Both the position numbers and the translations under genes were made by a program. Source: Coffea arabica (Eukaryota; Streptophyta; Magnoliopsida; Gentianales; Rubiaceae). Taken from it: a DNA stretch of 64,000 bases. Below are positions 16,263 to 29,664 of this stretch, piece by piece. Position 1 is the stretch's first letter; each line of letters starts with the position of its first letter. The notes under the pieces were generated by a model. It saw nothing but the letters and a program-made list of their open reading frames with translations, made no database searches and was not told where the DNA came from. The DNA is taken from assembly GCF_036785885.1 (NCBI RefSeq), contig NC_092322.1, positions 37,965,994 to 38,029,993 of the forward strand. The letters run 5' to 3'.

Positions 16263-17146
16263 TCGAGGGAAAGGCATGTATAAAAAATAAATAAATAAAA
16301 TAAAATAAATTTCATTTAAATTCAAAATTTTAATTTTCAAATCTTTAGATTCATCTCTATATAAAAAAAAATTGCAACCTATTTTGGTTCTCTTTCTTCT
16401 TTCTTTCTTTTTCCTTTCTTTCTCTTTTCTTTCTTTCTTCCTCCCCTGTCTTCCCTTTTTCCTTTTCACCCGAAACCGACAACTGCCGCCACCACCGTCT
16501 TTATTGCCTTGACATCCGTCGCCGTCTTCCTTGTCGCAACTACTGCCATTGCTGTTCTCCATTGCCTTGCCCACCATAGCATGGACAACTACCGCAACAA
16601 CTGCCGCGCTGTCCACCGCTCCCCTCGTGTACCTTTCTCGTCGCGTGCCGCCACTGTTGCTGCTCCGTTACTGTTGCGCCGCCACGTCTCTCTCTCTCTC
16701 TCTCTTGCGGCATCCGATGCACGCCACCACAGCTTCGACACACATCGCGCCCGACCCATGGCCGTCTGCCGCCTAGCTCCGTCGCAAGCTGCTGCACGCC
16801 GCTGCCTCAACCACCAACGTGCGCCACCGCCAATCCCTCAACCGCCACACTTCATTATCTTAGAGGTAGAGGTAATCCACTTCTTTCCCTCCTCATCTAA
16901 CTCTCTGGAGGATCAAATTTTGAAGTATTATTTCTGGAAGTAATTATTTGACTCAATTGGGAAATGCTCTGTTGAATTATACCGAATCTGGGAGTCATTT
17001 GATTCTTCATTTAAACTGCTGCGTTGTTCGGGAATTTTCTGATATTGTGGTTCGATAAATTCTGCATTTGACTATTGAATTGGGAGACACCGGTGGCCCT
17101 TGATTTGGTTGTTGAAACCGGTTGAATTGAATTGCATTGTTGGGAG
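16263..17146. other. Spacer of the Athila-like fossil
   Basis: A pyrimidine-rich CTTTCTTT stretch (16380-16470) is followed by GC-rich, CCGCCACC-rich sequence and then ordinary non-coding DNA up to the insertion at 17147. A mirror arrangement exists in the reversed piece at 39540-40220. Reading frames here are low-complexity by-products. Confidence 0.6.
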
Positions 17147-20100
17147 TGTCGCACCCTATTTTTTGGGAAAAAAATGAAATTACGATTATGGGTTTATAAA
17201 AATGAATTTTTTGATTGAAAACAAGTTTTTGATTTTTAGAAAATAAATAAAGAAAATGGGCCTAAATGGGACTAAAAGTGCGACGATTTTGACCCAAAAA
17301 TAATAGTTTAAAAAGGTTTTTAATAAAATATAGGAGCCGCCAGTTGGTATTGAGTTAAGGTATACCAAGTCATCTAAAATGAATTTTCAAAGAAAAAGCA
17401 GAGAAAACCCTTTTTAAACGACTTCAAGTCTGCAAAAATCAAGAGAAAAGGGGTAGGGATTCACATTTGAAAAAAAGGAAGGCAATGATAAAATCCAAGG
17501 CACCCTTTCAACCTAACCAAAGCCAGTTGCGTGATTTAATCAAAAACTTTTCTTATTTTAATCTAAGAATTTATCACATTTAGATGTCACTATATGGATG
17601 CAAAATCTAAATCTAGGAGGATATCGGGGGGTCGGAATATCTCTTCAAAACTTGATTGGTGCAAATCACATTAATTGTAATGCCCAAGAGTGACTCTTCG
17701 AAGAGGTCACGAACATGCAAAATATGAGACTCGAAAGAAAGAAAAGAAAAGAAAATAATAATATACATGACCTAAAGGAATGCATCATAACGGGTGTGGG
17801 GGCTAAAATTCGTGACTCAATTTTTCCTTTTATAAAGGGAATACGAGCGTGCTAAAGGTAGAAAAGTCACACTCGTCCATATCCCATATTCGAGGGATAT
17901 TTCCTATCTAATCAAGCAAAAATGTACTAACCTAATTCTAATTCTTAAATGGAATGCAAGTCCTAAAATGCCGTGTTCCACATATAGAGGTAAGGAATAT
18001 ACATATAGGGAAGATATGGATAAGGGATGTACATAAGGGGAAAATATCATGCAAAAATGGTAAGGACCCTAAAAGATAGAAAATATGTATGCAACTGTAA
18101 TGATTATCATACAAACATGATTTAGCACGTGAATGGTCCCTAAGGGTCTAGTATTGGACTACCCCATGTCTATAAGTTCTCACTAGCGTTGGACTAGTGA
18201 GAAATTAGAAAGGAGGGCTACAACTAGTATTGGACTAGTGTGGAATCGGGAAAAGGGGCCACAACTAGCGTTGGACTAGTGTGGTGGTGTCATGCATTTA
18301 TTACAATCAAATAAATCATGTAAAACATAATAAAGCAAATAAACATATAAATTACATATAGCACATAGCACATAAGTATGATATCTAGATGCAAGACCCA
18401 AAGAAAGCGAGTAACACATAAACACACAAGTATGTAAAGCACACAAAGTAAATAAAGCAAATAAAGATCTAACTATTATATTCGAAGGGCCCTAACTACA
18501 ATCTAAAAAGGGATAGAATTAAATAAAATGAAATAATAACCTAGCTATTAGAATTTTGGCATTTAATGCCTCTTAAATAACCAAAATTAAAAAATGAATA
18601 TACAAGATTAAAACCAATAAAGTAAATAAATAAATAAAATAAAATAAAGAAACACATTCAAAAGTATGCAATTACACACATAAAATCACATAGGAACACA
18701 TTGGGTCAAATAAACTCAAAATAAAGAAGTAGAGCGTACCTCCTTTGAATTGGTTGTCTAATGAAATGTAATTTTCTTATTTAACCTCCAAAACAATAAA
18801 ATGATCAAGGCGTCACTTTAATTAACAAATAATCACAAGAAGTGGAAATAAATACGAAATTGAATTAATCAAATCATTTAAATAAAAATAAACAACCCGT
18901 ATTCAATAAATTAAAACAAATAAGGACCCAATTGAAATAATTAAAGAAGTTTGAGGGGTCAAATTATTATTATTACAAATATTAGGGGTCTAAATGAAAA
19001 TAATAGAATTAAGGTTTAAGATAAAGTCTATCAAAACTAAATGCTAAAATCTATAAAAATGAATGAAAACCCATTTGCTATAGTTAAACAATAAAATTAC
19101 CCCAAAATTCTACTAAAATTCAAATCAAGATTATAAATCTATCAAAAAAATTGTTAAGCCTTCAAATTCATCCTAAAATTCACTAAAAATCTATTCAAAA
19201 ACCCATTAAGTCATATCAAAGAAAAATAACATTTAAAAAGGACCAGATTGGTTGAATTTTTCAATTTTATGGGCCATAGTAGAATAAGGAGAAAGTTGAG
19301 GGGTCGGGCTGCAATTTTGGAAAGCTTTTCATGCATGCTTCGCAGAAGCTATTCTTCTTCTTCGCTGTTTCGGGAGAATTCTTAGTTTATGATGAAAAAA
19401 AAAGGCATTCTGCAACTGGGGCGGTTTTTCGAGATTGTTCTTGAAATGGGGTCTTCGCATTCGCGGAATGCGAGCTCGCATTCCGCCAATGCGAGGTCTG
19501 TAAAAAAAAAAAAAAGGACCAGAAAAGTGAGTCAAAGAAGCAGAACGCAATATCGAAACAGAGCTGTCGAACAGCATAACAAAGAAAACAGAGCTGGGTT
19601 CTGCACATCGAAGCATCCAAAGACCGGAGCTGGCCACCATTTGTCCTATTTTGTGCTGCCCAAACGCCGGACGGTAGAAATAGGAGGAGCGGCGCCACAC
19701 GGCTGAGCGGCGCCACCATCTCTGTTGTTCTGCTCCACCGGAAGCCACGCCTCATTCTCTTTCTGCCTCGCTGAAGCAAGCCCTCCAGATTGCAGCCGGT
19801 TTTCAGAGCTTCTTCAACCACCAGATTACCGACCCATTTGCCCCTTTGCCCACCCACCGCTGCCCCATTGCCGACCCAACATTTGCCAGCATTGTCGTCC
19901 CATTGCGATTGCCAAACAGCATAAAGGTGAGGCTTTTCCATTTGCAATGCCTCACTTATAGCATTTTAAGTTTAATTAATACTTGAATCCAACGGCAAGT
20001 TCAGATTTGTTGTGAAATTTCGGTTTAAATTTGATGTGGGTTGTGCTTATTTTTGCAATTTTTGTGGTGGATTTGAGGATATACGTTACATTTTTCGAAT

Positions 20101-21013
20101 TCTTGCAATTTTTCTCTTTCCAATTTGTTGTAGTTGCGCTAATTGTGTCCGTGTGGACAGTGGAGCTGGAAAAAGAAGGAAGTAGTTTTTTGACAAATAT
20201 TGCAAAATAGTTTAAAGCTAAAACCCCTTTAAGGAAAAAGTCCATTTAATTGTTTCAACTATTTTTTAAATTTTTTTTAAAATTAGAATGAAATTTAGGT
20301 TAAACTTATTTTCTGTACATCTAACTCTAAAAAGAAAAGTGGTGCTAATCTCATTTTATTGTCTACGGCGGATAGAGAGCTAGTGGTACTACGAACGGAT
20401 TGGTGTTCATGATTTTTTCGATAAGGCATAGGGAATGACTAAATGTTTAAATAACGTTTTAAAAAAAAGTCTATTTTTTTTGTGTTGAAGAAGATAAAAC
20501 AAAAAAAAAAGAAAAAAGGGGCAAGTTCCATTTAGAATAGAAAATGGGTTCTAATTAAGAGAATTAAACATGAGATGCAAATGAGAAACGAATTTCTCTA
20601 GGGCAGCTATGGGTAAATCGTACATTAGAGTTGTGTTCCTAGAGAAGATTTTAGAAAAATAAGGGCCTTGAACTAAAATGGAAAAATAAATTTTGCTAAA
20701 ATTACAACATATATGTTAGCGTGACCCAAAATTTGATGCCGAGCATTGAAGTTGTCTTGGATGCATTTCCGTTGCTTTAACAGTCTTAGCATGCCATTTA
20801 ATTATTTTTTATATACATTTAGACACTATTGTCGTACTTTAACAAGTGTATATAAATATATTTGACAAATACTTATTTTTCACTAATGTAGTTATCAAAG
20901 CCATTTACAATAATTAGTACTTTAATACGCCCTGTATAATTTGAAATGATAATAATTACAATAATTAGTACTTTAATATGTCTTGTGTAATTTAAAATGA
21001 TAATAATTAATCA
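17147..21013 (-). mobile_element. Left part of the Tat/Ogre-like block
   Basis: LTR-type non-coding DNA. Three short repeats of ACTAGCGTTGGACTAGTG type lie at 18180-18290. A long AT-rich tract follows, then a palindromic GCATTCGCGGAATGCGAGCTC zone near 19456-19500 and GC-rich sequence at 19670-19900. A tandem pair of about 50 bp sits at 20908-21008, right before the copia insertion. No coding sequence is recognised. Confidence 0.6.
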
Positions 21014-22292
21014 TGTAAGTCCCAAAGACAACCAAGAGGGGGGGTGAATTGGGTTGATTAAAATTTTAACCAAATTTATGCACTTTTTCTTTAATAAAAA
21101 TTTACCTTCTTTTCTAATAATGATCAACCAAATAGATTAGAAGACAAGAGCAATATTGACCAGAAAAACAAGTATAGATAAGCAATGAGAATTTTATTAA
21201 ACAGAAAAGTAAGATTGAGAATCAAACCAAGTGTCTACCAAGCTATCCTCAAACTTGAAGACCAATCACTATGTTGAGCAACTTCTCTTAGATGAAAGAA
21301 GATCAACTAGATGTACAATGGAGGGAGCACTTCCTCCTTGCTCTAAGGTTCACTTAGTCAAGCTAAGAAGTTTTACAATCACTCAGAAAACCCTCAACAA
21401 AGCTACACCAAAGATCCTTTCAACCACAAAAGAAATGCTCACAAGAAGTTCACACCACTTTCAAACAAATCTCACTTTGAAGACTATTTTCTTGCTAAAA
21501 TATCTCTTGAGATCTTGTAAACAAAGTGTGCAAAAGTCCCTGCTTGGTTCAGGCCAGTTTGATTTTAAAGGGAACAAGAAATGGGTTTCATCAATGCTTC
21601 CAACGGATAGAAGGCAGCTGAAGAGTCAACTAGCTGTTGAGGCTGTCGGACGTCCGACGACTATATCATCGTCCGAACCAATCGTCCGAAGAACAGCTAA
21701 GTTGAGGATCGGACGTCCGATGCGTTTATATCGTCCGACTGCACAGCGTCCGATCGCAGGCAGAGAGTTGGCTAGTCATCTTGAAATTTTTCGGACGTCC
21801 GATGCGGTTGATGAGCGTCCGATGGCAAGCGTCCGATCCTTCCGGACGTCCGATGCTTCCTCACGAGCGTCCGACAGAACTTCCTTCTTGATGCTCTTTA
21901 TCCTTTCGGACGTCCGACAGATTCCTTTCGGCCGTCCGACATGAGTGTCCTGTTTTTGCTTCTTTTTTTGGTTGAATTGCATTTCATGACCTATTCATTC
22001 CTGATTCTTTGATAGGTAAAGACACTTATATTCGAAGAAGGTTAGATACATTTCAAAGAACCAAGAATAGCAAAATTGTCATATATAAAAGACACTATCT
22101 TTGATCGGAACAAAACAATGACTAAATTCATTCATATTATTCCAATCTTGTTTGCCACATCCAAAGCAACGTAGTCAGGAGTTAAACAAATATATGCTTT
22201 CTTTGTTCCATCAGACCTGATCAAAGTGTTCACTTTCTTGGTCAGTATAAACATTTCAAATTACTTTGTGATCATCAAAACCAAGAATAACA
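21014..22292 (-). repeat. 3' LTR of the copia element
   Basis: TG...CA termini, 1,279 bp, matching 29665-30943. It holds at least five copies of the CGGACGTCCG palindrome between 21648 and 21925. The 237-residue frames in both LTRs are chance readings of this sequence. Confidence 0.93.
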
Positions 22293-22309
22293 TTCTCCCC
22301 CTTTTTGAT
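22293..22309 (-). promoter_or_regulatory. Polypurine tract of the copia element
   Basis: On the minus strand an AAAAAGGGGGAGAA run directly abuts the LTR start TGTTATTC, the expected plus-strand primer position. Confidence 0.8.
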
Positions 22310-22920
22310 GATGACAAAACAAATGTTTGAAATGAGATTTGATGATTGGAATAAAATTTCCCCCTTTTACAATAGACAAGAACTCCCCCTTACTTAGTGA
22401 ACCATAAACAATTTTGAAAAACTCCCCCTCACTTGGCTGCCTAACCGAATTACACAAAACAAAAAATTTCAACCAATTCAATCCATCAGCCAACCCAAAT
22501 TTAATATTAATCCAATATCATCAATCATCAATATCAATCCATAACCCCAGCCATCTCCCCCTTTTTGTCATCACAAAAGGATAATCAATCAAATCCATCA
22601 CATTCACAAACACATTCATCAATGCAAACCAAATTCATTACACCAAAATACTTAAACATCCATAAACACAGTCATCATTCAAAATACTTAACATAAACAT
22701 ACAATACCAACAAGAAAAAACATTACAACTGTTGAACATTACAATCACATAAAATAGACAGACAGAATGCAAATGTCCTAAGTAGTGAACTATGTGGATC
22801 CAGGAGTTCTTCGAGAGAGCTGATATTGGGAGAGGTCTTCCTCATCAGTTTCTTCATCATCTTCAGCAGCTTCTTCAATTGGTGCCTTGCCTTTGTCTGA
22901 TGTGGAAGGGCCATGAGGAG

Positions 22921-24255
22921 TCACAGGAGTTGATAAATTCGGATCTGGAACTGATGAACCTGGATCAGTGGTGCGAGGTTCTTTGTCATGTGAGACTTCC
23001 TCAAACACAGGGGGGGAAACAAGAGGTTCTTTTTGTCTAGGAAGGCAGTTTGTTGCTCAGAGGACATGGCGAGCATTAGACCATGTTCTAGAAGAAGAGT
23101 ATGCTGTTTGAGTTCACGAAGGAGCTCAATCACTTCCTCATTGGAGGACGGAGATGCTTTAGGGGCAGATTTTCTGGGATGAATGGGAGTGAGTGAAATA
23201 GATGAAGGATCATGTGCAGTCTTAGACCTTTGTTCACTAGATGATGCCCCCTTATAAGCCCACAGATTTTCTTTAAAAACAAGATTTTTTCTTTCAAAAT
23301 ATCCATTGGTAAAGGCATGAGAAGATGTTTCCTTGGGACAAACACCTAGAGTTGGAACTTTGTAAAACTCAAAAATCTTTTGAAGAAACTTTCCATAAGA
23401 TAATTTTCTGCGAGAATCTGTGGTATAGCGAAGTAAAAACTTGCACATGACAAAACCAAAATCAATACGTATTTTTTCTCTAAAACAGTAAAAGAGATAC
23501 AACTCCATTTTGTTTGCATCAGTTCTATGGCCATCAGTGGGTACAAGCAGGTTTGAAATGATCGAAAAGGCAATTAAATTCACAGGTGCAAGATCATTCA
23601 GTTTAGCATCAGCAGGTGAGGAAAAACTTCTTTTAAAATAAGTCAATATTTTAGCTCCATCAAAATGATTATCAGCAGTAGGGTGCTCTTCATAGGAAAA
23701 GAAATTTGCAATTTTGTCTTTGCATAAACGTTCAATGGTAGTATTTAAAATGGAATTCACAATTTCAGAATCAAAGAGTATGTCTACCCCATTAACCCTG
23801 GACATGATCTCAGTTTGGTCAGTGCCTTTCCTAAGATTGGCAAAAAATTGATGCAGCATGTCAGGATAATAGATATTGGGCATAGAAATGAGATGCGACC
23901 ATTTCTGGAAAGCAAATAGACTCAGAATGGATTCTAGACCTATGGACCGAAATTCAAAAGGGTTTACAGTTCGTTGAGGGATGACACCTTTCTGAGATAT
24001 CCAGGAGTATTTGTCTTTCGCAGCATCATCAAAGAAAGGAGGGAGAGGGGCTGATTTAGGAGGCGGTTGAGAAGGGGTCCCCTGTCCAGATTCTGGTTGA
24101 GAAGTGGGTTGTGAAGTAGGCCGAGACATTTGACCCTTGATAGCTCCCCTTTTGAAGCGTTTGGATGTCCGTTTGACAGTAGGAAGATCCTCATCCTCAT
24201 CCCTGAGTGGATGCTTGCGTCCGGCAGTAACTTTTCCTCCCCTTAGATTCACCAT
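22921..24255 (-). mobile_element. env-like third ORF of the copia element
   Basis: An ORF of about 440 codons lies 3' of pol, the position of the env-like gene in SIRE1-type elements. It starts MVNLRGGKVTAGRKHPLRDE, is basic and Pro/Ser/Gln-rich at first, then has a conserved domain with LYLFYCFREKIRIDFG. That pattern resembles the env-like ORFs of the two Athila-like elements here (FFFIWCM..NIKVNLGCWL). Its function is unknown, and I see no obvious signal peptide or fusion motif. Confidence 0.75.
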
Positions 24256-24611
24256 TGTGTGAAATGTGTGGAATGTAGGATGCAAATGATGCACACAGCA
24301 GTAGGGAAGTGAATCGCACAGAAATTTTGGAACAAAAACTCCTTGAACAAGATTTGACAGAGCGGTTATGAAAGAGTAGGGTTTTGAGAGAAATTTGGGA
24401 ATTTTCGAAATGTTGTTCAGTTCGGTGAAATGATCAGGAGAAATGAAACGCAAATGATGAGGAAATGTTTTGGTTGAGTCAATTTGGGAATGGAAGCTAC
24501 AAAATGGTACTAATTTGAGAGTGAGGGAAGAGAGAGTTTTCGTCCGAGAGGAAATAGAATAGGAAGAGACTGAAGCAAATAAGGAAGAGAGTTGTTTTAA
24601 AAAATGAGCCG

Positions 24612-24732
24612 TTGCACTGTCGGACGGCCAAACGAAGTTGTGTGTCCTACAGCTGCGTCCGAACAGGCGCAATCTGGAAAATGACTGAAGAACATCATCG
24701 GACGTCCGTTCATCCTATTTCGGACGTCCGAA
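24612..24732. repeat. CGGACGTCCG palindromes next to the env-like ORF
   Basis: Two exact CGGACGTCCG palindromes (about 24699 and 24720) and related CGTCC/CGGACG half-sites lie between pol and the env-like ORF. They match those in the LTRs. Confidence 0.8.
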
Positions 24733-24745
24733 GGCTATGAAAAAT

Positions 24746-27700
24746 TTAGGATGATTTTTCGATTATTCCTAATTTTGATCTTAGATGCATGAACTGATCT
24801 AATGGTAAAGCTTTTGTAAAAATATCAGCAAATTGATCTTTAGAACAAACATAATTTACACAAATTTCACCTTTTTGAACAAGATCACGAATAAAGTGGT
24901 GCTTTATATCTATATGCTTAGTCCTAGAATGTTGAATGGGATTTTTGGTCAGATTTATGGCACTAGTATTATCACAGAATACAGGCAAGCAGTCATACAA
25001 CAATCCAAAATCATTCAAGGTGTGCTTCATCCATAAGAGTTGAGCACAACATGCACTAGCGGCAATATATTCCGCTTCGGTTGTAGACAAGGAGATTGCA
25101 TTTTGTTTCTTGCTAAACCAAGAGACTAAACAATTTCCAAGAAAATGACAAGTTCCACTAGTACTCTTTCTATCCACACGACATCCTCCAAAATCAGCAT
25201 CCGAATAACCATATAGTGCAAACTCATTAGATCTAGCATACCAAAGACCATAGTCTAATGTACCTTTCAAATACCTAAAAATCCTTTTTACAGCATTCAA
25301 ATGTGATTCTTTAGGACAAGATTGGAATCTAGCACACAAGCAAACAGCAAACATAATATCAGGTCTACTTGCGGTTAAATAGAGTAGGCTTCCGATCATA
25401 CCTCTATAATGCTTTTCATCCACATGATTACCTTCTTCATCTTTGTCAAGCTTTGTAGAAGTGCACATTGGAGTTCCAACTTGCTTTGAGTCCTCCATGC
25501 CAAACCTTTTCAGCAATTCCTTGGTATATTTTGCTTGATTTATAAAAATTCCCTCAAGAGCTTGATGTATTTGAAGTCCAAGGAAGAAATTTAATTCTCC
25601 CATCATACTCATTTCAAATTCACTTTGCATAGTGGTGGAAAATTCCTTACATAGATACTCATTAGTAGCACCAAAAATAATATCATCAACATATATTTGC
25701 ACAATAAGAAGGTCATTCAATACTTGCTTAGTAAAAAGTGTGGTGTCCACAACACCCCTTTTGAAACCATTTTCAATCAAGAAACCACTTAGTCTTTCAT
25801 ACCAAGCTCTTGGAGCCTGTTTAAGACCATATAAAGCCTTAGTTAGTTTAAACACATGACTTGGAAATTTTGTATTTTCAAAACCGGGGGGTTGATCCAC
25901 ATATACTTCTTGATCAATAAAACCATTTAAAAAAGCACTTTTAACATCCATTTGAAACAATTTGAAACCTTTAAAGCATGCAAACGCAAGAAGCATTCTA
26001 ATAGATTCTAATCTTGCTACGGGAGCAAATGTTTCATCAAAATCAATTCCTTCTTCTTGTGCATATCCTTTAGCAACTAATCTGGCTTTATTTCTTACAA
26101 CAACACCTTTATCATTCAACTTATTTCTAAAAATCCACTTTGTGCCAATGATAGGTTGATTTTGAGGTCTATCAACAAGTGTCCAAACTTTATTTCTCTC
26201 AAATTGATTAAGTTCCTCTTGCATTGCCAAAATCCAGTTTTCATCCTTTAAAGCATTATTGATATTTTTGGGTTCAAAAAGAGAAACTAAGGCAAAATTG
26301 TCAATCAATTTTCTGGATGAGGAACGAGTGTTTACCTTCTCGGATGGATCACCAATTATAAGCTCTTTTGGATGATTTTGGTTGAATTTTCAAGCCTTGG
26401 GAAGATCTTTGAGTGGATCATCATTTTTGTCTTCATCTTCCTCATCTTGATCATTATGAACTTCATTCTCCATTTCAGTTGCTGCTGGTTTAGAGCTTCC
26501 TTCATTTCCAATTGATAGTTTTTCCATTCCTTCTCGAACACCTACATCATCATCCTCACACGAACTTTTGGAATTATCATCATTTGTTTCGTCAAATGTT
26601 ATATGTATAGCTTCTTCAATCACAAGAGTCTTTCTATTAAAAACTCTATATCCTCTTTTATTCTCACAATATCCCAAAAATATTCCTTCATCAGATTTTT
26701 TATCAAACTTACCAAGATGTTCCTTTAGATTCAAAATAAAGCATTTACAACCAAATACTTTGAAATAACCAACTGTAGGTTTCTTATCAAAAATCAGTTC
26801 ATAAGGAGTTTTCTTCAAAATAGGTCTCAAGAGGATTCTATTCATCACATAACATGCGGTGTTTACCGCTTCACCCCAAAGATATTTAGGCAACCTACAT
26901 TCATTCAACATAGTTCTAGCAGCCTCTTGGAGAGTCCTGTTTTTCCTTTCTACAACACCATTTTGCTGTGGAGTCCTTGCAATAGAAAACTCATGAGTTA
27001 TACCATTATAATCACAAAATTCTGGAAAACCACAATACTTAAATTCTGTTCCATTATCACTTCTAATTCTAACAATTTTTAAACCAAGCAGATTTTGCAC
27101 TTTAGCAAACAATGAAGTGAAATTCTTGAAAGCATCATCCTTATGAGCAAGAAATATTACCCAAGTATATCTAGAATAATCATCCACAATCACAAAGCAG
27201 TATTTCTTACCTCCCAAGCTAGTGATTTGAGTAGGACCAAATAAGTCAAGATGCAAGAGTTCTAAAGGTTTGGAAGTAGATACACGCTTCTTTGGTTTAA
27301 AAGAAACTTTTGTTTGTTTTCCAAATTGACATGCATCACAAATTTTATCCTTTTCAAAACTGATTTTTGGCAAGCCTCTAACAAGCTCCTTTTTCGAAAT
27401 CTCCTTTAGTAAATCCATGTTAAAATGACAAAGTCTCCTATGCCACAACCAAGGATCTTCATTTGAAGCTTTAAGACATTTTAAGCTAGAAGAATCAACT
27501 TTATCAAGAATTACAATATATATGTCGTTAAACCTCTTCCCTTTGAACACAACATTATATTTGGAATCAAGTACAATGCATTCATGCTTTTTAAACAACA
27601 CGTACAAGTCTTTATCACAAAATTGACTAACACTAAGCAAATTATATCCTAAGTTATCAACTAAGAGCACATTATGAACAAAGGTTTCACCATCCTTACC

Positions 27701-27916
27701 AACATCACCTATTCCAATTGTCTTAACTTTCACATCATCACCAAATGTCATTTTTCCACTTGATTTTGATTTCAGCTTTATAAACAAAGAGGGATCACCG
27801 GTCATATGCCTTGAGCAGCCGCTATCAATGAACCATTTGGACTTGTTTGATCCTTTTTCCTGAAAGATAAAGTGTTTGGTACCCTTTTTAATTTTTGGGT
27901 CCACAAGAGTTAGCAT
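24746..27916 (-). mobile_element. pol of the copia element
   Basis: In transcription order it contains protease (DSGCSRHMTGD), the gag-pre-integrase motif (LWHRRLCHFN), integrase (DLFGPTQ, RSDNGTEF, TPQQNGVVERKNRTLQEAAR), reverse transcriptase (TKWIFRNKL, YVDDIIFGAT) and RNase H (STTEAEYIAAS, QFADIFTKALP). All domains expected of Ty1/copia pol are recognisable and in order. Confidence 0.95.
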
Positions 27917-29471
27917 TGTATCTAACTAACCACATGCATCTCATTCCTTTGTTCAGATTTCTTTTCACATAACAATCTCCACTCAAATGCCCTTTTTGAC
28001 AACAAAAACTACACATAATGGAAGAGTTTTTAACATGTACTGGTTTAATATATCTCAATCCACCTCTTCTATATGTTGTGAAGCCATGTGCAATTTTGTT
28101 GTGTGCAAATGTTCTTTGACAAGCAGTAAGATGAGTAGATGACATGTTCTTTTTGAAAAAATCCTGCTTTCTTGCTTTCAAGGTTTCATCCAATTTGTCC
28201 ATTCTTTTCTTCAAATCACCATGTCTTTCCTTCACCATTTCACAAATATTTGTCTTTCTAACTAGCTCATTTTGAACATCACATCCGGCTCTTACAAGAC
28301 TTTCATTGTCAGTCTTTAGTTGTTTATTTTGTTGCAAAAGACTTGTATTTTCTTGAATGAAAAAAGCCATTTTCTGTTTTAACTGCTTGTTTTTATCATA
28401 AGATTCCTTCAAGGCATTATGTAGTTTTTCAATAAAGGATTCAAGATCATCATCTTCATCATCATCACTTTCAGATTGAGAGTGAGTGGACGTTACCTCA
28501 TTATTTCCAACAGCCATGAAGGCCATTTGAGCTGATTCTTCTCCTTTTTCAACTTCCCCTTCGGAGTTGCATTCATTCCAAGTAATCTGAAAGTTGTTGA
28601 ATCTTGGCTTTCGATCAGCTTTACCATCTTTCATCTTCTTCATGGGGCATTCGTTTGCATAGTGTCCAGCCTGTCCACATTCGAAGCATTTGTCCAACTG
28701 TTTCTTGTTGAAATCTTGTTTTCCTTTATACTTTGCGATAGATGGCTGATTCTGGAATTGATTGCTAGGTCCTCCCCTTCTAAACTTTCTTTTATTCAAG
28801 ATTCTCTTGAAGCCTCTGGTGATGAGAGCAAGATCATTATCATCACCATCCGAATCTTCATCATCCAAGTGAACTGTATCATCTTCACCTTGAGTAGTCT
28901 TTAGAGCAATGTTTCTTCTTGCTCTAGCATCCTCTTCCTCCTGCACTTTAGATTTCAGTTTCAACTCATAAGAGGTTAGTGAGTTGATGATAGATTCTAT
29001 AGGCACAGAACTTAAATCTTTAGCCTCCTCTATTGCAATCACTTTATTTTCCCATTCTTTGCCCAATGCATTGAGAATTTTCCTGTTCTTCTCTCCCAAG
29101 GTGTACTCTTTGCCCAACACCTCGAAATCTTTGATCAAGTCAGTGAACCTGCAATACATTTTGTCAATATCCTCAAGAGGTTCAATTTTAAATGATTCAT
29201 ATTTTGTGACCAAGATAGCCTTTTTCTGTTCTTTCACATTGTCACCACCCTCATGGATTTCTCTTAGTTTATCCCACATTTCTTTGGCCGATTTGTAGCC
29301 TTTTACTCTGATTGATTCATTTGAATCTAAGGCACTATAAAGAACATTCATGGCCTTGGCATTCAATGTGAGGTTAGTCCTGTCTTGAGCATTCATTTCA
29401 GCTCTCGTTTTAGGTCGAAGTAAACCTGTTTCTGCATCAAGAAAGTTAGCTTCATGCGGTCCTTCACTCAC
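27888..29471 (-). mobile_element. gag of the copia element
   Basis: A capsid-like domain (YKSAKEMWDKLREIHEG, FTDLIKDFEVLGKEYTLGEK) is followed by an acidic linker, a CCHC zinc knuckle (CFECGQAGHYANEC) and a long coiled-coil-prone C-terminal half. A second Cys/His cluster (CSFCCQKGHLSGDC) lies near its end. A long gag is usual for Sireviruses. Confidence 0.93.
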
Positions 29472-29650
29472 AATAAATCATAGTTCAATATCAATAGATT
29501 GCAAGAAAATAATCATCCTTTCTTTCCAACTAACATAGTTGGAGCCACTGAACATGGGAGGCCTAGTAACAGATTGCCCCTCAACAAACATAGCATGACT
29601 GGTTGTCATCTTTACTCCTAGCCGTTAGAGCTTAATCTCAAGAAGACCAA

Positions 29651-29662
29651 GTTCTGATACCA
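29651..29662 (-). promoter_or_regulatory. Primer-binding site, tRNA-iMet type
   Basis: On the minus strand TGGTATCAGAAC follows the 5' LTR after two bases. It is complementary to the initiator tRNA-Met 3' end, as usual for plant copia elements. Confidence 0.85.
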
Positions 29663-29664
29663 AT

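Noticed and set aside
16257-16943. Overlapping frames on both strands (Arg/Lys- or Ala/Pro-rich)
   Set aside because: Low-complexity pyrimidine and CCGCCACC tracts inside the gypsy spacer, with no conserved domain.
19329-19961. Several 78-186 residue frames on both strands
   Set aside because: Non-coding LTR-type DNA of the nested block; the frames are antisense pairs with no recognisable motif.
21231-21944. 237-residue frame, repeated at 29882-30595
   Set aside because: It lies wholly within the two copia LTRs and its Arg/Ser-rich part is the CGGACGTCCG cluster.
21640-21945. Possible CRISPR-like array (repeated palindromes)
   Set aside because: Spacing is irregular, it occurs in a plant LTR, and there is no leader or cas gene.
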